From Nonomuraea ceibae (lineage in GTDB: Bacteria > Actinomycetota > Actinomycetes > Streptosporangiales > Streptosporangiaceae), in the NCBI RefSeq assembly GCF_019396325.1, contig NZ_JAHKRO010000011.1, forward strand, positions 1-64,000: 64,000 nt of DNA. The letters are read 5' to 3'. Of this stretch, positions 1 through 8,814 are shown in pieces (the first letter of the stretch is position 1; the number at the start of each line of letters is the position of its first letter). The notes beneath the pieces are model-generated. The model was not told the origin of the DNA. It worked only from the letters and a program-made list of their open reading frames with translations, and did no database searches. A program made the translations under genes and the position numbers.

Positions 1-61
1 GGGGTGAGGGGCCTTCGGGGTGCGGGACTCCGTTGGGCCGGGGGCGGGACTTCGTGGGGGG

Positions 62-1570
62 TTAGGGGGTGATTGTGCAGGGGGTGTTGTTGAGGGTGAA
101 GCGGGTGGGGAGGGAGGGGTCGCCGGTGTGGCCGGCCAGGTAGCCCAGGGTGACGGCGGCGCCGGGGGCGATGGTGCGGTTGTGCGGGGCGTTGACGGCT
201 TGGACGATGTCGCCGCCCTGGGTGAGGGTGGTGTTCCAGTCGGAGATGATCTTCTGGCCGGGGGTGAGGGGGAAGGTGAGGGTCCAGCCGTCGACCGGGG
301 TGTCGGCGAGGTTGGTGATGGTGAGGTCGACGGTCATGCCGGTGCCCCAGACCTGGGTGACGGGCTTGATGGAGCAGGTGGGCCGGGCGCGTTCGAAGGC
401 GACGCGGTGCAGGCCGCCGGGGAGGTCGTTGACGACGTAGAGCTCGCCTTGGGGGGTGCTGCCGAAGGCGGTGACCTGGGTGGGCATCTCGCCGATCTCG
501 GCCTGGTCGTGGCCGCCGGCGCCGTCCTCGCGCAGGGCCCACACGGTGGAGGAGCAGTAGTCGGTGGCGATGTAGGTGCCGCCGACGAGGTCGGCGTACT
601 GGCGGCCGCGGTAGACCTGGCCGCCGATGACGGCGCAGCCGCCGGTGTAGGGCGAGTAGGTGAAGATCGGCTGGGTGTACTGGGCGTCGGGGCGGCACTG
701 GGTCTCGTCGAAGACTTCGAGGCCCTCGTAGCAGGACCAGCCGAGGTTGGCGCCGGCCTGGTGCCCGGGTTTGACGTGGTTGATCTCCTCCCAGCGGCCC
801 TGGCCGACGTCGGCGATCCACAGGGAGCCGTCCGCGTGGTCGACGGAGAAGCGCCAGGGGTTGCGGCCCCCGTACATCCAGATCTCGGGCCGGGCGCCCG
901 GGACGCCGGTGAAGGGGTTGTCGTCGGGGACGCAGTAGGGCAGGTCGCCGCAGGTCCGGCTGACGTCGATGCGGAGGATCTTGCCGAGGAGGGTGTCGAG
1001 GCGCTGCCCGGAGTCGAAGGGGTCGCCGGCGCCGCCGCCGTCGCCGATGCTCCAGTAGAGGTGGCCGTCGGTGCCGAAGGTGAGCTGGCCGCCGTTGTGG
1101 TTGCTGTGTTCGGCGTGCTCCTGGGCGAGGAGGGGTTCGAGGCGGGCGTCGTCGAGCCGGTAGCGGGCGAGGGTGACGGCGCCGTCGGGGAGCGCGGTGT
1201 AGGCGAGGTACAGGTCCTGGCTCTGGGGGAAGTCGGGGGCGAGGGCGATGCCGAGCAGGCCGCGTTCGTTGCCGGATTCGTCGACGGAGGCGGTGATGTC
1301 GATGATCGGGGTCTGGGCGAGGCCGGTGTCCGGGTGGTAGACGCGTACGGTGCCGCGTTTCTCGGTGATGAGGAGCCGGTCGGTCCCGTCGTCGGGGGCG
1401 GCGATGGCGGTGGGGCGGCGCAGCCCGAAGGCGACCTGGGTGGTGGTCGCGCGGATCTCTTCCAGGGGTGGAGGGGCGGCCTCGGCCGCGGCGGCCGGGG
1501 TGACCGGGGTGAAGGGGGCGAGCAGGGACAGGGCGAGCAGGGCGGGGGCTGCCCAGCGTCGTGCTGGCAT
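62..1570 (-). CDS. Secreted PQQ-type sugar (glucose/sorbosone) dehydrogenase with C-terminal CBM2
   Basis: A 502-residue exported protein. Residues 1-29 form a signal peptide (Arg-Arg, hydrophobic core, AAAA end). Residues about 45-395 match the GSDH six-bladed propeller family that oxidises sugars with PQQ: HNGGQLTFGTDG, YWSIGDGGG, LLGKILRID, NPWRFSVD and DVGQGRWEEI are all visible. Residues about 400-500 look like a family 2 cellulose-binding module: a Cys at each end, GWTLTF, a W in SDWN and FTLNNTPC. Together they suggest an extracellular oxidoreductase bound to plant polysaccharide. The ATG at 1570 has GGAG six bases upstream. It stands alone; its neighbour is divergent. The substrate cannot be read from sequence; PQQ use is known for the family, not shown here. 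Confidence 0.9.
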   Translation of the reverse strand: MPARRWAAPALLALSLLAPFTPVTPAAAAEAAPPPLEEIRATTTQVAFGLRRPTAIAAPDDGTDRLLITEKRGTVRVYHPDTGLAQTPIIDITASVDESGNERGLLGIALAPDFPQSQDLYLAYTALPDGAVTLARYRLDDARLEPLLAQEHAEHSNHNGGQLTFGTDGHLYWSIGDGGGAGDPFDSGQRLDTLLGKILRIDVSRTCGDLPYCVPDDNPFTGVPGARPEIWMYGGRNPWRFSVDHADGSLWIADVGQGRWEEINHVKPGHQAGANLGWSCYEGLEVFDETQCRPDAQYTQPIFTYSPYTGGCAVIGGQVYRGRQYADLVGGTYIATDYCSSTVWALREDGAGGHDQAEIGEMPTQVTAFGSTPQGELYVVNDLPGGLHRVAFERARPTCSIKPVTQVWGTGMTVDLTITNLADTPVDGWTLTFPLTPGQKIISDWNTTLTQGGDIVQAVNAPHNRTIAPGAAVTLGYLAGHTGDPSLPTRFTLNNTPCTITP

Positions 1571-1845
1571 GCGGGCTCCAGAGGCGGGGCTTCGTCCGGG
1601 GTCCGGGGGGTTCTCCGGGACCGGGGCGCGGCGGGCATGCGGCGCGCCCGGCCGGACGGTACCGGCGGGGCGGCCGTCCGGCCAGCGCTCGGGGCCGGGT
1701 GGGGCCGTGGTGGACGGCCTCTAGGTCGATGACCTGGGATGACCGGGGGTCGCCTGGGGCGTGGACGGATGAAACGTACATGGCCGTCGCGTGGCGTCCG
1801 TGATCGCTACGCTGCTCGTAACGGGACGTGGTCAGGAGGACGCCG

Positions 1846-2301
1846 GTGAAGAAGCTGATGGCCGGGCTCTGGCGTCGCATCAGCGGGCCGGTGCAGTGGC
1901 GGCTGCTCTATCTGTCGCAGGCCAAGTTCGTCGTCGGGGTGACCGGCGTGGTGCGTGACCTCGACGGGAACGTGCTGCTGCTGCGGCACCGGTTCTGGCC
2001 GGAGGGGCGGCAGTGGGGTCTGCCGACGGGCGGGGCGAAGCGGGGCGAGACGTTCGAGCAGACGGTGGTCCGCGAGGTCATGGAGGAGACCGGCCTGGAG
2101 GTGAAGGTCGGCGAGGTGGTGCGGGTGGGCAGCGGGTTCCGGCTCCGGGTCGAGATCGCCTACGCGGCCCGTTACGTGGGCGGGGGGACGCTGCGGCTGA
2201 ACTCGCTGGAGATCCTGGAGGCCCGCTGGTGCGCTCCGGACGATCTTCCTGAGGGTCTGCTGGAGTCGCACCGGCTGCTGATCGAGTCGTCGCTCCCGTA
2301 G
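1846..2301 (+). CDS. NUDIX hydrolase
   Basis: A 151-residue single-domain NUDIX protein. The Nudix box is complete: GGAKRGETFEQTVVREVMEE followed by TGL, carrying the metal-binding REVMEE glutamates. Family members hydrolyse nucleoside diphosphates linked to another group; the substrate here is unknown. An upstream GTG at 1828 is in frame, but AGGAGG at 1834-1839 lies six bases before the GTG at 1846, so I choose 1846. The N-terminal residues before the domain (KKLMAGLWRRISG) are basic and amphipathic. No operon partner; the TetR gene follows 48 bases downstream with its own palindrome. Confidence 0.85.
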   Translation: MKKLMAGLWRRISGPVQWRLLYLSQAKFVVGVTGVVRDLDGNVLLLRHRFWPEGRQWGLPTGGAKRGETFEQTVVREVMEETGLEVKVGEVVRVGSGFRLRVEIAYAARYVGGGTLRLNSLEILEARWCAPDDLPEGLLESHRLLIESSLP

Positions 2302-2332
2302 GGCGGGAAGTCCTGCGGCTTCCCAGAATCTG

Positions 2333-2342
2333 AACGGCCGTT
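2333..2342. promoter_or_regulatory. Candidate TetR operator palindrome
   Basis: A perfect 10-base palindrome, AACGGCCGTT, ends seven bases before the TTG start of the TetR gene and is followed by an A/T-rich TTTAAAGTTTT run in an otherwise GC-rich stretch. A repressor bound here would block its own transcription and that of the downstream ABC exporter. Binding is inferred from position only. Confidence 0.45.
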
Positions 2343-2349
2343 TAAAGTT

Positions 2350-2964
2350 TTGACCGTGCCGTCAGAAGGCCGGTCGTTCATCGAGGAAGCACGGCGGGCG
2401 CAGATCATCGAGTGCGCGATCGACGTGCTCGCCTCGGAGGGGTACGCGCGGGCGTCGATGGCCAGGATCGCGCAGCGGGCGGGCATCAGCACCGGCGTGA
2501 TCTCCTACCACTTCGGCGGCAAGCGGCAGCTTCTGGAGGCGGTCGTGAGCTCGGTCGCCAAGGTGGCGACGGACCTGATGGTGCCGCGCATCCTGGCGCA
2601 GCCCACGGCCACGGACATGCTGCGGGTCTACTTCGAGAGCAATCTCGACTTCATGCGCCTGCACCGCAAGCCGCTGCTGGCGCTGGTGGAGATCGTCACG
2701 TACAACCGGGGCGAGGACGATCGCGGGCCGGGCCCGTACGCGGAGCAGCACGAGACGGCGATCGACGACGTGGTCAGGCTGCTCGAGTGGGGCAAGTCGA
2801 CCGGGGAGTTCCGCGACTTCGACTCGCGGAGCATGGCGATCGCGATCCGCGGCGCCGTGGACGCGGTGCCGGCGCGCCTGCTTCACGATCCGGAGCTCGA
2901 TCTGGGCGGGCTCGCGGGCGAGTTCGTCACCCTTTTCACGCTTGCCACGAGGAGGCAGCCATGA
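2350..2964 (+). CDS. TetR-family repressor of the adjacent ABC exporter
   Basis: A 204-residue regulator. The TetR DNA-binding domain is at residues about 16-62 (RRAQIIECAIDVLASEGY, then ARIAQRAGISTGVISYHFGGK), followed by an all-helical ligand domain. The start is TTG at 2350 or GTG at 2356; neither has a clear ribosome-binding site and the message may be leaderless or nearly so. The stop overlaps the ATG of the ATPase gene (ATGA, 2961-2964), so regulator, ATPase and permease form one unit. TetR proteins in this arrangement usually sense a compound the exporter removes; the ligand is unknown. Confidence 0.88.
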   Translation: MTVPSEGRSFIEEARRAQIIECAIDVLASEGYARASMARIAQRAGISTGVISYHFGGKRQLLEAVVSSVAKVATDLMVPRILAQPTATDMLRVYFESNLDFMRLHRKPLLALVEIVTYNRGEDDRGPGPYAEQHETAIDDVVRLLEWGKSTGEFRDFDSRSMAIAIRGAVDAVPARLLHDPELDLGGLAGEFVTLFTLATRRQP

Positions 2965-3710
2965 CAGCGGCGCTGGACATCGCCGGTCTGACGAAGTCGT
3001 TCGGCGAGAAGGTCGCGGTGGATCACGTCGAGCTGACGGTTCCGCAGGGATCGTTCTACGGGCTCGTCGGGCAGAACGGCGCGGGAAAGACCACCACGCT
3101 CTCGATGGCGGTGGGGTTACTCCGGCCCGACGGCGGGAGCGCGCGGATCTTCGGCGCGGACGTGTGGGCGGACCCGTCGGGGGCGAAACGGCTGGTGGGG
3201 GTGCTGCCTGACGGGCTGGCCATGCCGGAGCGGCTGACCGGGCGGGAGGTGCTCACCTATCTGGGGCTGCTGCGCGGGCTGGAGAAGGACGTGGTGGCGG
3301 CGCGGGCCGAGGAGCTGCTGTCGGTGCTGGAGCTCGACGGGGCGGAGAAGACGCTCGTGGTCGAGTACTCGACGGGCATGCGCAAGAAGATCGGCCTGGC
3401 GACGGCGCTGCTGCACGGGCCGAAGCTGCTCGTGCTGGACGAGCCGTTCGAGGCGGTGGACCCGGTGTCGGCGGCGACGATCAAGACGATCCTGCGCGGG
3501 TTCGTGGCGAGCGGCGGCTCGATCGTGCTGTCCAGTCACGTGATGGCGCTGGTGGAGCAGCTGTGCGACCACGTGGCGGTGATCGACGGGGGCCGGGTGG
3601 CGGCGGCCGGGCCGCTCAAGGAGGTGCGCGGCGACGCGACGCTGGAGGACAGGTTCGTGGAGCTGGTCGGCTCGGCCACCACCGGCACGAAGGGGCTGTC
3701 GTGGCTGTAG
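2961..3710 (+). CDS. ABC-2 type exporter, ATP-binding subunit
   Basis: A 249-residue ATPase of the drug/antibiotic-exporter class. Walker A is GQNGAGKTTT (about residue 36), the signature is YSTGMRKK in place of LSGGQ, as is common in ABC-2 exporters, Walker B is LLVLDEPFEAVDP and the switch His is in LSSHV. It should pair with the permease that follows. GAGG lies upstream of the ATG at 2961, which overlaps the TetR stop by four bases; its own end overlaps the permease start by ten bases. No natural product genes are adjacent, so its role could be self-protection or lipid/peptide export. Confidence 0.9.
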   Translation: MTAALDIAGLTKSFGEKVAVDHVELTVPQGSFYGLVGQNGAGKTTTLSMAVGLLRPDGGSARIFGADVWADPSGAKRLVGVLPDGLAMPERLTGREVLTYLGLLRGLEKDVVAARAEELLSVLELDGAEKTLVVEYSTGMRKKIGLATALLHGPKLLVLDEPFEAVDPVSAATIKTILRGFVASGGSIVLSSHVMALVEQLCDHVAVIDGGRVAAAGPLKEVRGDATLEDRFVELVGSATTGTKGLSWL

Positions 3711-5470
3711 CGGTGACGCTGGTGCGGATGAAGGTGGCGATCCTGCGCCATTCGCTGACCGGCCAGCGGGGGACGATGGCGGTCTCGGCGGGTTCGGTGG
3801 GCGCGCTGCTCGCGGCCGGCACGATCTATCTGGCGTTCCTCGACGGTGACTGGCTGGCGGCCGCGTTCGCGGTGTGGATGCTGGGCTGGATCATCGGCCC
3901 GGTCTTCTCCGGCGGCGGTGACGAGACGCTGCGGCCGGAGTTCTTCTCGCTCCTGGGGCTGCCGCCGCACCGGCTGGCGGCGGGGCTGCTGGTGTCGGCG
4001 TTCGTCGGGGTGGCGCCGGCGGTCAGCCTGCTGGCCCTGACGGGGCTGGTGGTGCTCGGCGTCCGGGAGGGGGCCGGGCCGGCGCTGGTGGCGGTGCCGG
4101 CGATGGTGCTGCAGCTGGCCGTGTTCGTGCTGCTGTCGCGGGTCGCGGTGGGGGTGCTGGGCATCGCGTTGCGCTCGCGCGTGGGGGCGATCGGCGCGGG
4201 GCTGGTCAACGGGGCGATCCTGGCGTTCCTGGGGCAGGGCTGGGTGTTCGCGGTCGCGCTCGGGCAGGCCGAGGGCATCCCGCCGATCGTGCGTTACCTG
4301 CCGTCCGGGTGGGGGGTGCTGGCCGTCCAGGGCGACTATCTGGCGCTGGCGGCGATGGCGGTGCTGATCGCGCTGCTGCTGGGCGCGTGGGCGGCGCTGC
4401 TGTCGAGGCGGGCCGGGGCGGAGCGGGCGTCGGCGCGGGGCCGCAGGCCGATGCGGGCGGCCACGGCGCTGGACGCGGTGCTGGCCAAGGAGCTGCGGAC
4501 GTGGTCGCGGGACCTGGTGCGCACCCATCAGCTCACGTTCGCCCTGGCCTACGGGGTGTTCTTCGCAGCGGCGCCGCTGGTGCTGGGGTGGACCGGGATG
4601 CTGCCGTGGGCGGCGCCGATCTTCATCGTGATGGCGGCGGCGATGACGGCCAACCTCTACGGCGCCGACGGCACCGCGCTCTGGCTGTCGGTGATGACGC
4701 CGGGCTCGTCGGACGTGCGCGGCAGGCAGCTGGCGTGGCTGGTGACGGTGACGCCGGTCGCGGCGGTGCTCGTGGTGGCGCTGACGGCGGTCAACGGCGG
4801 CCCGTGGCCGATGATCGTGGCGCTGTCGGTGGCGTTGCTCGGCGGCGGCGCGGGGCTGGTGCCGCTGGTGTCGGTGTACGCGCTGGTGCCGGGCACCGAT
4901 CCGCAGAAGCGCGGCGGCAACCCGCTGCGCACGAGCGAGGACGACGGGGCGCTGACCGGGCTGGCGTACCTGATGATGGTGCTCGTGGCGGCGTCCGGGG
5001 TGCCGGCGGGCGTGGCGGCGGCGTTGTGGGGCTGGCCGGGCGTGGCGGTGGGGGCGGCGACCGGGGCGGCGTGCCTGTGGTGGTTCGGCGCGCTGGCCGA
5101 GCGGCGGCTGGCGGCGCAGGGGCCGGAGCTGTTGCACATGATGCGCACCGGCCGCCGGCCTGCCGCCGCGGGAAAGGCGTCGTCGGCCTTCGCACTGCCC
5201 GACATGCCGAAGGTCCAGCGGGCGGTGGTGATCACGTGTGTGTCGCTGGGGGCGATCCCGCTCATCCCGCAGGGCATCCTGGCGGCGGTGTTCGTGGCCA
5301 ACGGGCAGCTCGGGCACAGCTGGTTCCTGGCCACGCACATGGCGCCGGGGCTGCGCTACCCGACGGCGGCCGTGATGATCGCGCTGGGGCTGGCGATGTA
5401 CGGGACCGGGCTCGGGATCATGTACAGGTACAAGAAGAAGGTTGTATACGATAAATCACCTAATGTCTGA
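3701..5470 (+). CDS. ABC-2 type exporter, membrane subunit
   Basis: About 589 residues, dominated by hydrophobic segments: helices can be seen near residues 20-65, 90-165, 175-240, 275-300 and, after a basic cytoplasmic loop (SRRAGAERASARGRRPMRA), a second set to the C-terminus. This two-half layout fits fused ABC-2 permeases. The GTG at 3701 has AAGGGG five bases upstream and overlaps the ATPase gene by ten bases; GTG 3713 and ATG 3728 are alternatives. The last 29 bases carry the TTGTATAC box and overlap the beginning of the next transcription unit, so the gntR promoter lies inside this coding region. Confidence 0.82.
   Translation: MAVAVTLVRMKVAILRHSLTGQRGTMAVSAGSVGALLAAGTIYLAFLDGDWLAAAFAVWMLGWIIGPVFSGGGDETLRPEFFSLLGLPPHRLAAGLLVSAFVGVAPAVSLLALTGLVVLGVREGAGPALVAVPAMVLQLAVFVLLSRVAVGVLGIALRSRVGAIGAGLVNGAILAFLGQGWVFAVALGQAEGIPPIVRYLPSGWGVLAVQGDYLALAAMAVLIALLLGAWAALLSRRAGAERASARGRRPMRAATALDAVLAKELRTWSRDLVRTHQLTFALAYGVFFAAAPLVLGWTGMLPWAAPIFIVMAAAMTANLYGADGTALWLSVMTPGSSDVRGRQLAWLVTVTPVAAVLVVALTAVNGGPWPMIVALSVALLGGGAGLVPLVSVYALVPGTDPQKRGGNPLRTSEDDGALTGLAYLMMVLVAASGVPAGVAAALWGWPGVAVGAATGAACLWWFGALAERRLAAQGPELLHMMRTGRRPAAAGKASSAFALPDMPKVQRAVVITCVSLGAIPLIPQGILAAVFVANGQLGHSWFLATHMAPGLRYPTAAVMIALGLAMYGTGLGIMYRYKKKVVYDKSPNV
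5442..5449. promoter_or_regulatory. GntR box 1 and probable -10 of the gntR gene
   Basis: TTGTATAC occurs here, 13 bases before the ATG of the gntR gene, and again at 6200-6207 before the peptide importer. The box contains TATACG, a plausible -10 element, which would place the transcript start at or very close to the ATG at 5463; no ribosome-binding site is visible, so the message is probably leaderless. Its place inside the 3' end of the exporter gene is unusual. Autoregulation is inferred. Confidence 0.5.
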
Positions 5471-6146
5471 TGTATCCCTCGGCGCAACCCACCGGACCCT
5501 GCGCGACGAGGTCACCGCAGAGCTTCGCCGGCGCATCATGTCCGGCGAGTTCGGGCAGGGCGAGCGGCTGGTCGAGGACCGGCTGGCCGCCCTGCTCGGG
5601 GTCTCGCGCAACCCGGTGCGCGAGTCCATCCGGGTGCTGGCCGCCGAGGGATTCGTCCAGGTCGTCCCGAGGTTCGGGGCGACCGTGGCGACGCTGTCGG
5701 CCGAGGAGGGCGACGAGCTCTTCGACGTGCGGATGGCCGTCGAGGGGCTGGCGGCGCGGCTGGCGGCCCGCAAGCGCACAACGGCGTCGGCCGAGCGGTT
5801 GCGCCGGGTGCTCGAGGAGGCCAGGCAGGCCGTGGACGAGGGCAGGCTGGACGCGGTGGCCGATCTCAACACCGCCTTCCACCTGGCCGTGGGCGAGGCG
5901 GCGGGCAACTCCTACCTCAACCTGATGATGACGCCCATGCTCCAGCGGGCGCAGTGGGTGTTCAGTCAGACGGCGGCGGCGCGCGGCCCGCACTCGTGGT
6001 CGGAGCATCTGAGCCTGTACGAGGCGATCGCGGCGGGTGACGAGGACGAGGCGCAGGCCAGGGCGGTGGCGCACGTGGCGGCCGCCAGGCGGTCGTTCCT
6101 GACAGCCGTCGGGCGGGCTAACAGGACAAAGCACGCAATCAATTAG
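5463..6146 (+). CDS. GntR-family (FCD) regulator
   Basis: A 227-residue regulator. The winged helix is at residues about 10-75 (LRDEVTAELRRRIMSGEF, RLVEDRLAALLGVSRNPVRE, VQVVPRFGATVA) and the FCD ligand domain follows (FDVRMAVEGLAARLAA, DLNTAFHLAVGEAAGN, HLSLYEAIAAGD with the metal-binding D/H pattern). I choose ATG 5463 because translation from the TTG at 5442 would run through the putative operator and -10. It precedes the peptide importer and gamma-glutamyltransferase genes and shares the TTGTATAC box with them, so it is the likely local regulator. FCD proteins usually bind small carboxylates or amino acids; the ligand is unknown. Confidence 0.88.
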   Translation: MSDVSLGATHRTLRDEVTAELRRRIMSGEFGQGERLVEDRLAALLGVSRNPVRESIRVLAAEGFVQVVPRFGATVATLSAEEGDELFDVRMAVEGLAARLAARKRTTASAERLRRVLEEARQAVDEGRLDAVADLNTAFHLAVGEAAGNSYLNLMMTPMLQRAQWVFSQTAAARGPHSWSEHLSLYEAIAAGDEDEAQARAVAHVAAARRSFLTAVGRANRTKHAIN

Positions 6147-6199
6147 AAAACACTCAGGTAACAACCGCTCTTAACAGCGTGCAATTGCAATGTTAGGTC

Positions 6200-6207
6200 T
6201 TGTATAC
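6200..6207. promoter_or_regulatory. GntR box 2 and -10 of the peptide-uptake operon
   Basis: TTGTATAC followed by A gives the perfect palindrome TGTATACA (6201-6208), which includes TATACA, a good -10. It lies 35 bases before the ATG of the binding-protein gene. The same eight bases occur upstream of gntR at 5442-5449. A second small palindrome, TGCAATTGCA (6180-6189), lies just upstream. Binding of the GntR protein here would occlude RNA polymerase; this is inference from the shared motif. Confidence 0.55.
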
Positions 6208-6241
6208 AGTGTCCGAACTGCCCGTTCCCCTCGGAGGCACC

Positions 6242-7855
6242 ATGAGACCGTCCCCCAGAATCGTCGCGGCACTCGCCGTGCTGCCCCTCGCACTGACAGC
6301 GTGCGGCGGAGGCGGTTCCAGCGGTCCGTCGGCTGCTCCCTCCGTGGCCGACGCCTCGGCGGACAACCGGGCCGTGAAGAGCGGCGGCACGCTGAACGTG
6401 GCGCTCAACGCCGACCCCGACGCCCTCGACCCGAGCACCTCCACCACGCTCGTCGGCCGCGAGGTCTTCGCCAACATGTGCGAGAAGCTCTACGACATCG
6501 ACGCCGCGTCCGAGCTGGTCCCCCAGCTCGCCGCCGCCCTCCCGGAGGTCTCCGAGGACGGCAAGGAAGTCACGATCAAGCTGCGTGACGGCGTGAAGTT
6601 CAACGACGGCACGCCCTTCGACGCCGAGGCGGTCAAGAAGTCGCTGGACCGGCACCGTACCTGGGAGAAGTCCTCCCGCCAGGCCGACCTGGAGGCCATC
6701 TCCGAGGTCGAGGTCGTCGACGCGGCCACCGTGAAGCTCACGCTGAAGCGCGCGTTCACGCCGCTGACCGCGCAGCTCGCCGACCGGGCCGGAATGATCA
6801 TGTCGCCGAAGGCGCTCGACGGCGCGGGCGACAACTTCGGCGCCTCCCCCGTGTGCGTCGGGCCGTTCAAGTTCTCCGCCCGGACCTCGGGCAGCCAGAT
6901 CGTGCTGGACAAGGCGCCGGACTACTACGACGCCGCCAAGGTCAAGCTCGACAAGCTCGTATACAAAATCATCGTGGACCCGAACGTGCGGGCCGCCAAC
7001 CTCAAGTCCGGCGACGTCCAGGTGGCCGACCAGCTCGCCACCACCACCGTCGCCGGCGTGCAGGCCGACCCGAACCTGAAGGTCGTCTCCGGCGGCGGCC
7101 TCGGCTACTACGGCCTGCAGATCAACGTCGGCAACGCCACCGGCTCCACCGAGAAGGCCGGCCCCGTCGACAGCCCGCTGGCCAAGAGCCCCGAGCTGCG
7201 CGAGGCGTTCGAGCTGGCCCTGGACCGCGAGCAGATCAACAAGACCGTCTACAACGGGCTGCACGAGGTCGACTGCTTCCCGGTGCCCGTCGACAGCGCC
7301 TACCGCACCCCCGACCTGCAGTGCCCCAAGCGCGACCTGGCCAAGGCCAAGCAGCTCGTGCAGGCGTCCGGCGTGCCGACGCCCGTCCCGGTCAAGCTCA
7401 CCTCACCCAACGACGCCACCAACCAGCGGCTCGCACAGGTCGTCCAGCAGATGACCAAGGAGGCCGGGTTCGCCGTCACGGTGGAGACCGCCGAGTTCGT
7501 CAGCACCCTGGAGCAGGGCAAGTCCGGCGACTTCCAGGCCATGCTGAGCGGCTGGTCCGGCCGCGTCGACCCGGACGGCAACCTGACGAACCTGGTCACC
7601 AGCCAGGGCAGCAACAACTTCGCCGGCATGGCCGACCCGGGCATCGACGAGCCGATCAAGCAGGCGGCGGCCACCCAGGACACCGCCGAGCGCGCCGAGC
7701 TCTACAGCAAGGCCATGAAGCGGGCCGCCGAGCTGCGCGGCGTCGTGTACCTGTACCACAACAAGTACTACCTGGGCATGAGCAAGAACGTCGCCGGCGT
7801 CCAGTACTTCAAGGACGGCCTGCCCCGCTTCGCCACCGCCGGATTCGTCGCCTGA
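6242..7855 (+). CDS. Peptide-type ABC transporter, lipoprotein binding protein (family 5)
   Basis: A 537-residue solute-binding lipoprotein. The signal peptide ends in LALTAC with Cys at about residue 21, so it should be lipid-anchored outside the membrane. The mature part is a family 5 (OppA/DppA) protein: GGTLNVALNADPDALDPS, then VTIKLRDGVKFNDGTPFDAEAV. GGAGG lies before the ATG at 6242. Its stop overlaps the next start by one base (TGATG). The cargo could be a di/oligopeptide or glutathione-like peptide; the terminal ggt gene of the operon favours gamma-glutamyl peptides, but this is inference. Confidence 0.92.
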   Translation: MRPSPRIVAALAVLPLALTACGGGGSSGPSAAPSVADASADNRAVKSGGTLNVALNADPDALDPSTSTTLVGREVFANMCEKLYDIDAASELVPQLAAALPEVSEDGKEVTIKLRDGVKFNDGTPFDAEAVKKSLDRHRTWEKSSRQADLEAISEVEVVDAATVKLTLKRAFTPLTAQLADRAGMIMSPKALDGAGDNFGASPVCVGPFKFSARTSGSQIVLDKAPDYYDAAKVKLDKLVYKIIVDPNVRAANLKSGDVQVADQLATTTVAGVQADPNLKVVSGGGLGYYGLQINVGNATGSTEKAGPVDSPLAKSPELREAFELALDREQINKTVYNGLHEVDCFPVPVDSAYRTPDLQCPKRDLAKAKQLVQASGVPTPVPVKLTSPNDATNQRLAQVVQQMTKEAGFAVTVETAEFVSTLEQGKSGDFQAMLSGWSGRVDPDGNLTNLVTSQGSNNFAGMADPGIDEPIKQAAATQDTAERAELYSKAMKRAAELRGVVYLYHNKYYLGMSKNVAGVQYFKDGLPRFATAGFVA

Positions 7856-8814
7856 TGGTCTGGTTCATCCTTCGGCGCTGCGGCTCGGCGGTGATCGTGC
7901 TGTTCGTGGCCAGCGTCCTGATCTTCCTGGGGGTCAGGGCGCTGCCCGGCGACCCGGCCGTGGTCATGGCCGGCGAGGAGGCCTCGCCCGCCGTGGTCGA
8001 GGCCATCCGGCACGAGTTCGGCCTGGACAAGCCGCTGCCCGCCCAGTACGTCGACTACGTGGCCCAGACGCTGTCGGGCAACCTCGGCCGGTCCACCCAG
8101 GACCAGATCCCGGTGGCCGACATCCTCGCCGAGCGGCTGCCGGTGACGCTGGAGCTGTCCGCGCTGGCCATGCTGGTGGCGATCGTCGTGGGCGTCGGCT
8201 CGGGCATCGTGGCCTCGGTACGGCGCGGCAAGCTCGCCGACTACGTGGCGACCGGGTTCGGCCTGGCCGGGCTGTCGGTGCCGCACTTCTGGCTGGGGCT
8301 GCTCGGCATCCTGCTGTTCGCGGTGACGCTGCGCTGGCTGCCCGCCTCGGGATACGTGCCGTTCACCGAGGACCCGGGACAGAACCTGCAACGCATGCTG
8401 CTCCCCGCGCTGGTGCTGGGCACCGGGTTCGCCGCGATCCTCATGCGGCAGACCCGCTCGGCGATGCTGGGCGCGCTGTCGGCCGACTACGTGCGCACCG
8501 CCCGGTCCAAGGGCCTGGCGGAGGCCAAGGTGGTGGGCGCGCACGCGCTGCGCAACAGCCTGACGACCGTGGTGACCGTGCTCGGCCTGCAGCTCGGCGC
8601 GCTCATCAGCGGCGCGGTGGTGACGGAGCAGATCTTCGTCATTCCGGGCTTCGGCAAGCTGACCGTGGACGCTGTGCTCACCCGCAACTACCCGGTCATC
8701 CAGGCGGTGGTGCTGGTCACGGTGATCGGCTACGTGGTGGTCAACCTTCTGGTCGACATCGCCTACGCCTACCTGAACCCGCGCATCCGGCTCTCGGGAG
8801 GCGGTCATGGCTGA
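7855..8814 (+). CDS. Peptide-type ABC transporter, permease B
   Basis: A 319-residue permease of the DppB class with six predicted membrane helices. It opens with VWFILRRCGSAVIVLFVAS, contains the conserved ALPGDPA segment and the cytoplasmic ATPase-contact loop (DYVRTARSKGLAEAKVVGAH) and ends NPRIRLS. The ATG at 7855 shares a base with the previous stop, and the next start lies eight bases inside this gene, so translation is coupled. Confidence 0.92.
   Translation: MVWFILRRCGSAVIVLFVASVLIFLGVRALPGDPAVVMAGEEASPAVVEAIRHEFGLDKPLPAQYVDYVAQTLSGNLGRSTQDQIPVADILAERLPVTLELSALAMLVAIVVGVGSGIVASVRRGKLADYVATGFGLAGLSVPHFWLGLLGILLFAVTLRWLPASGYVPFTEDPGQNLQRMLLPALVLGTGFAAILMRQTRSAMLGALSADYVRTARSKGLAEAKVVGAHALRNSLTTVVTVLGLQLGALISGAVVTEQIFVIPGFGKLTVDAVLTRNYPVIQAVVLVTVIGYVVVNLLVDIAYAYLNPRIRLSGGGHG

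Noticed and set aside
3380..3405. YSTGMRKK in place of LSGGQ in the ABC exporter ATPase as a possible defect
   Set aside because: This type of signature is common in ABC-2 exporter ATPases.
3536..5338. Long antisense open frame opposite the ABC-2 permease
   Set aside because: Arg/His/Pro-rich translation without recognisable family; shadow of the membrane-protein gene.
6959..6966. GTATACAA, the reverse complement of the GntR box, inside the peptide-binding-protein gene
   Set aside because: It falls in coding sequence for Val-Tyr-Lys and is eight bases long; no promoter lies there.
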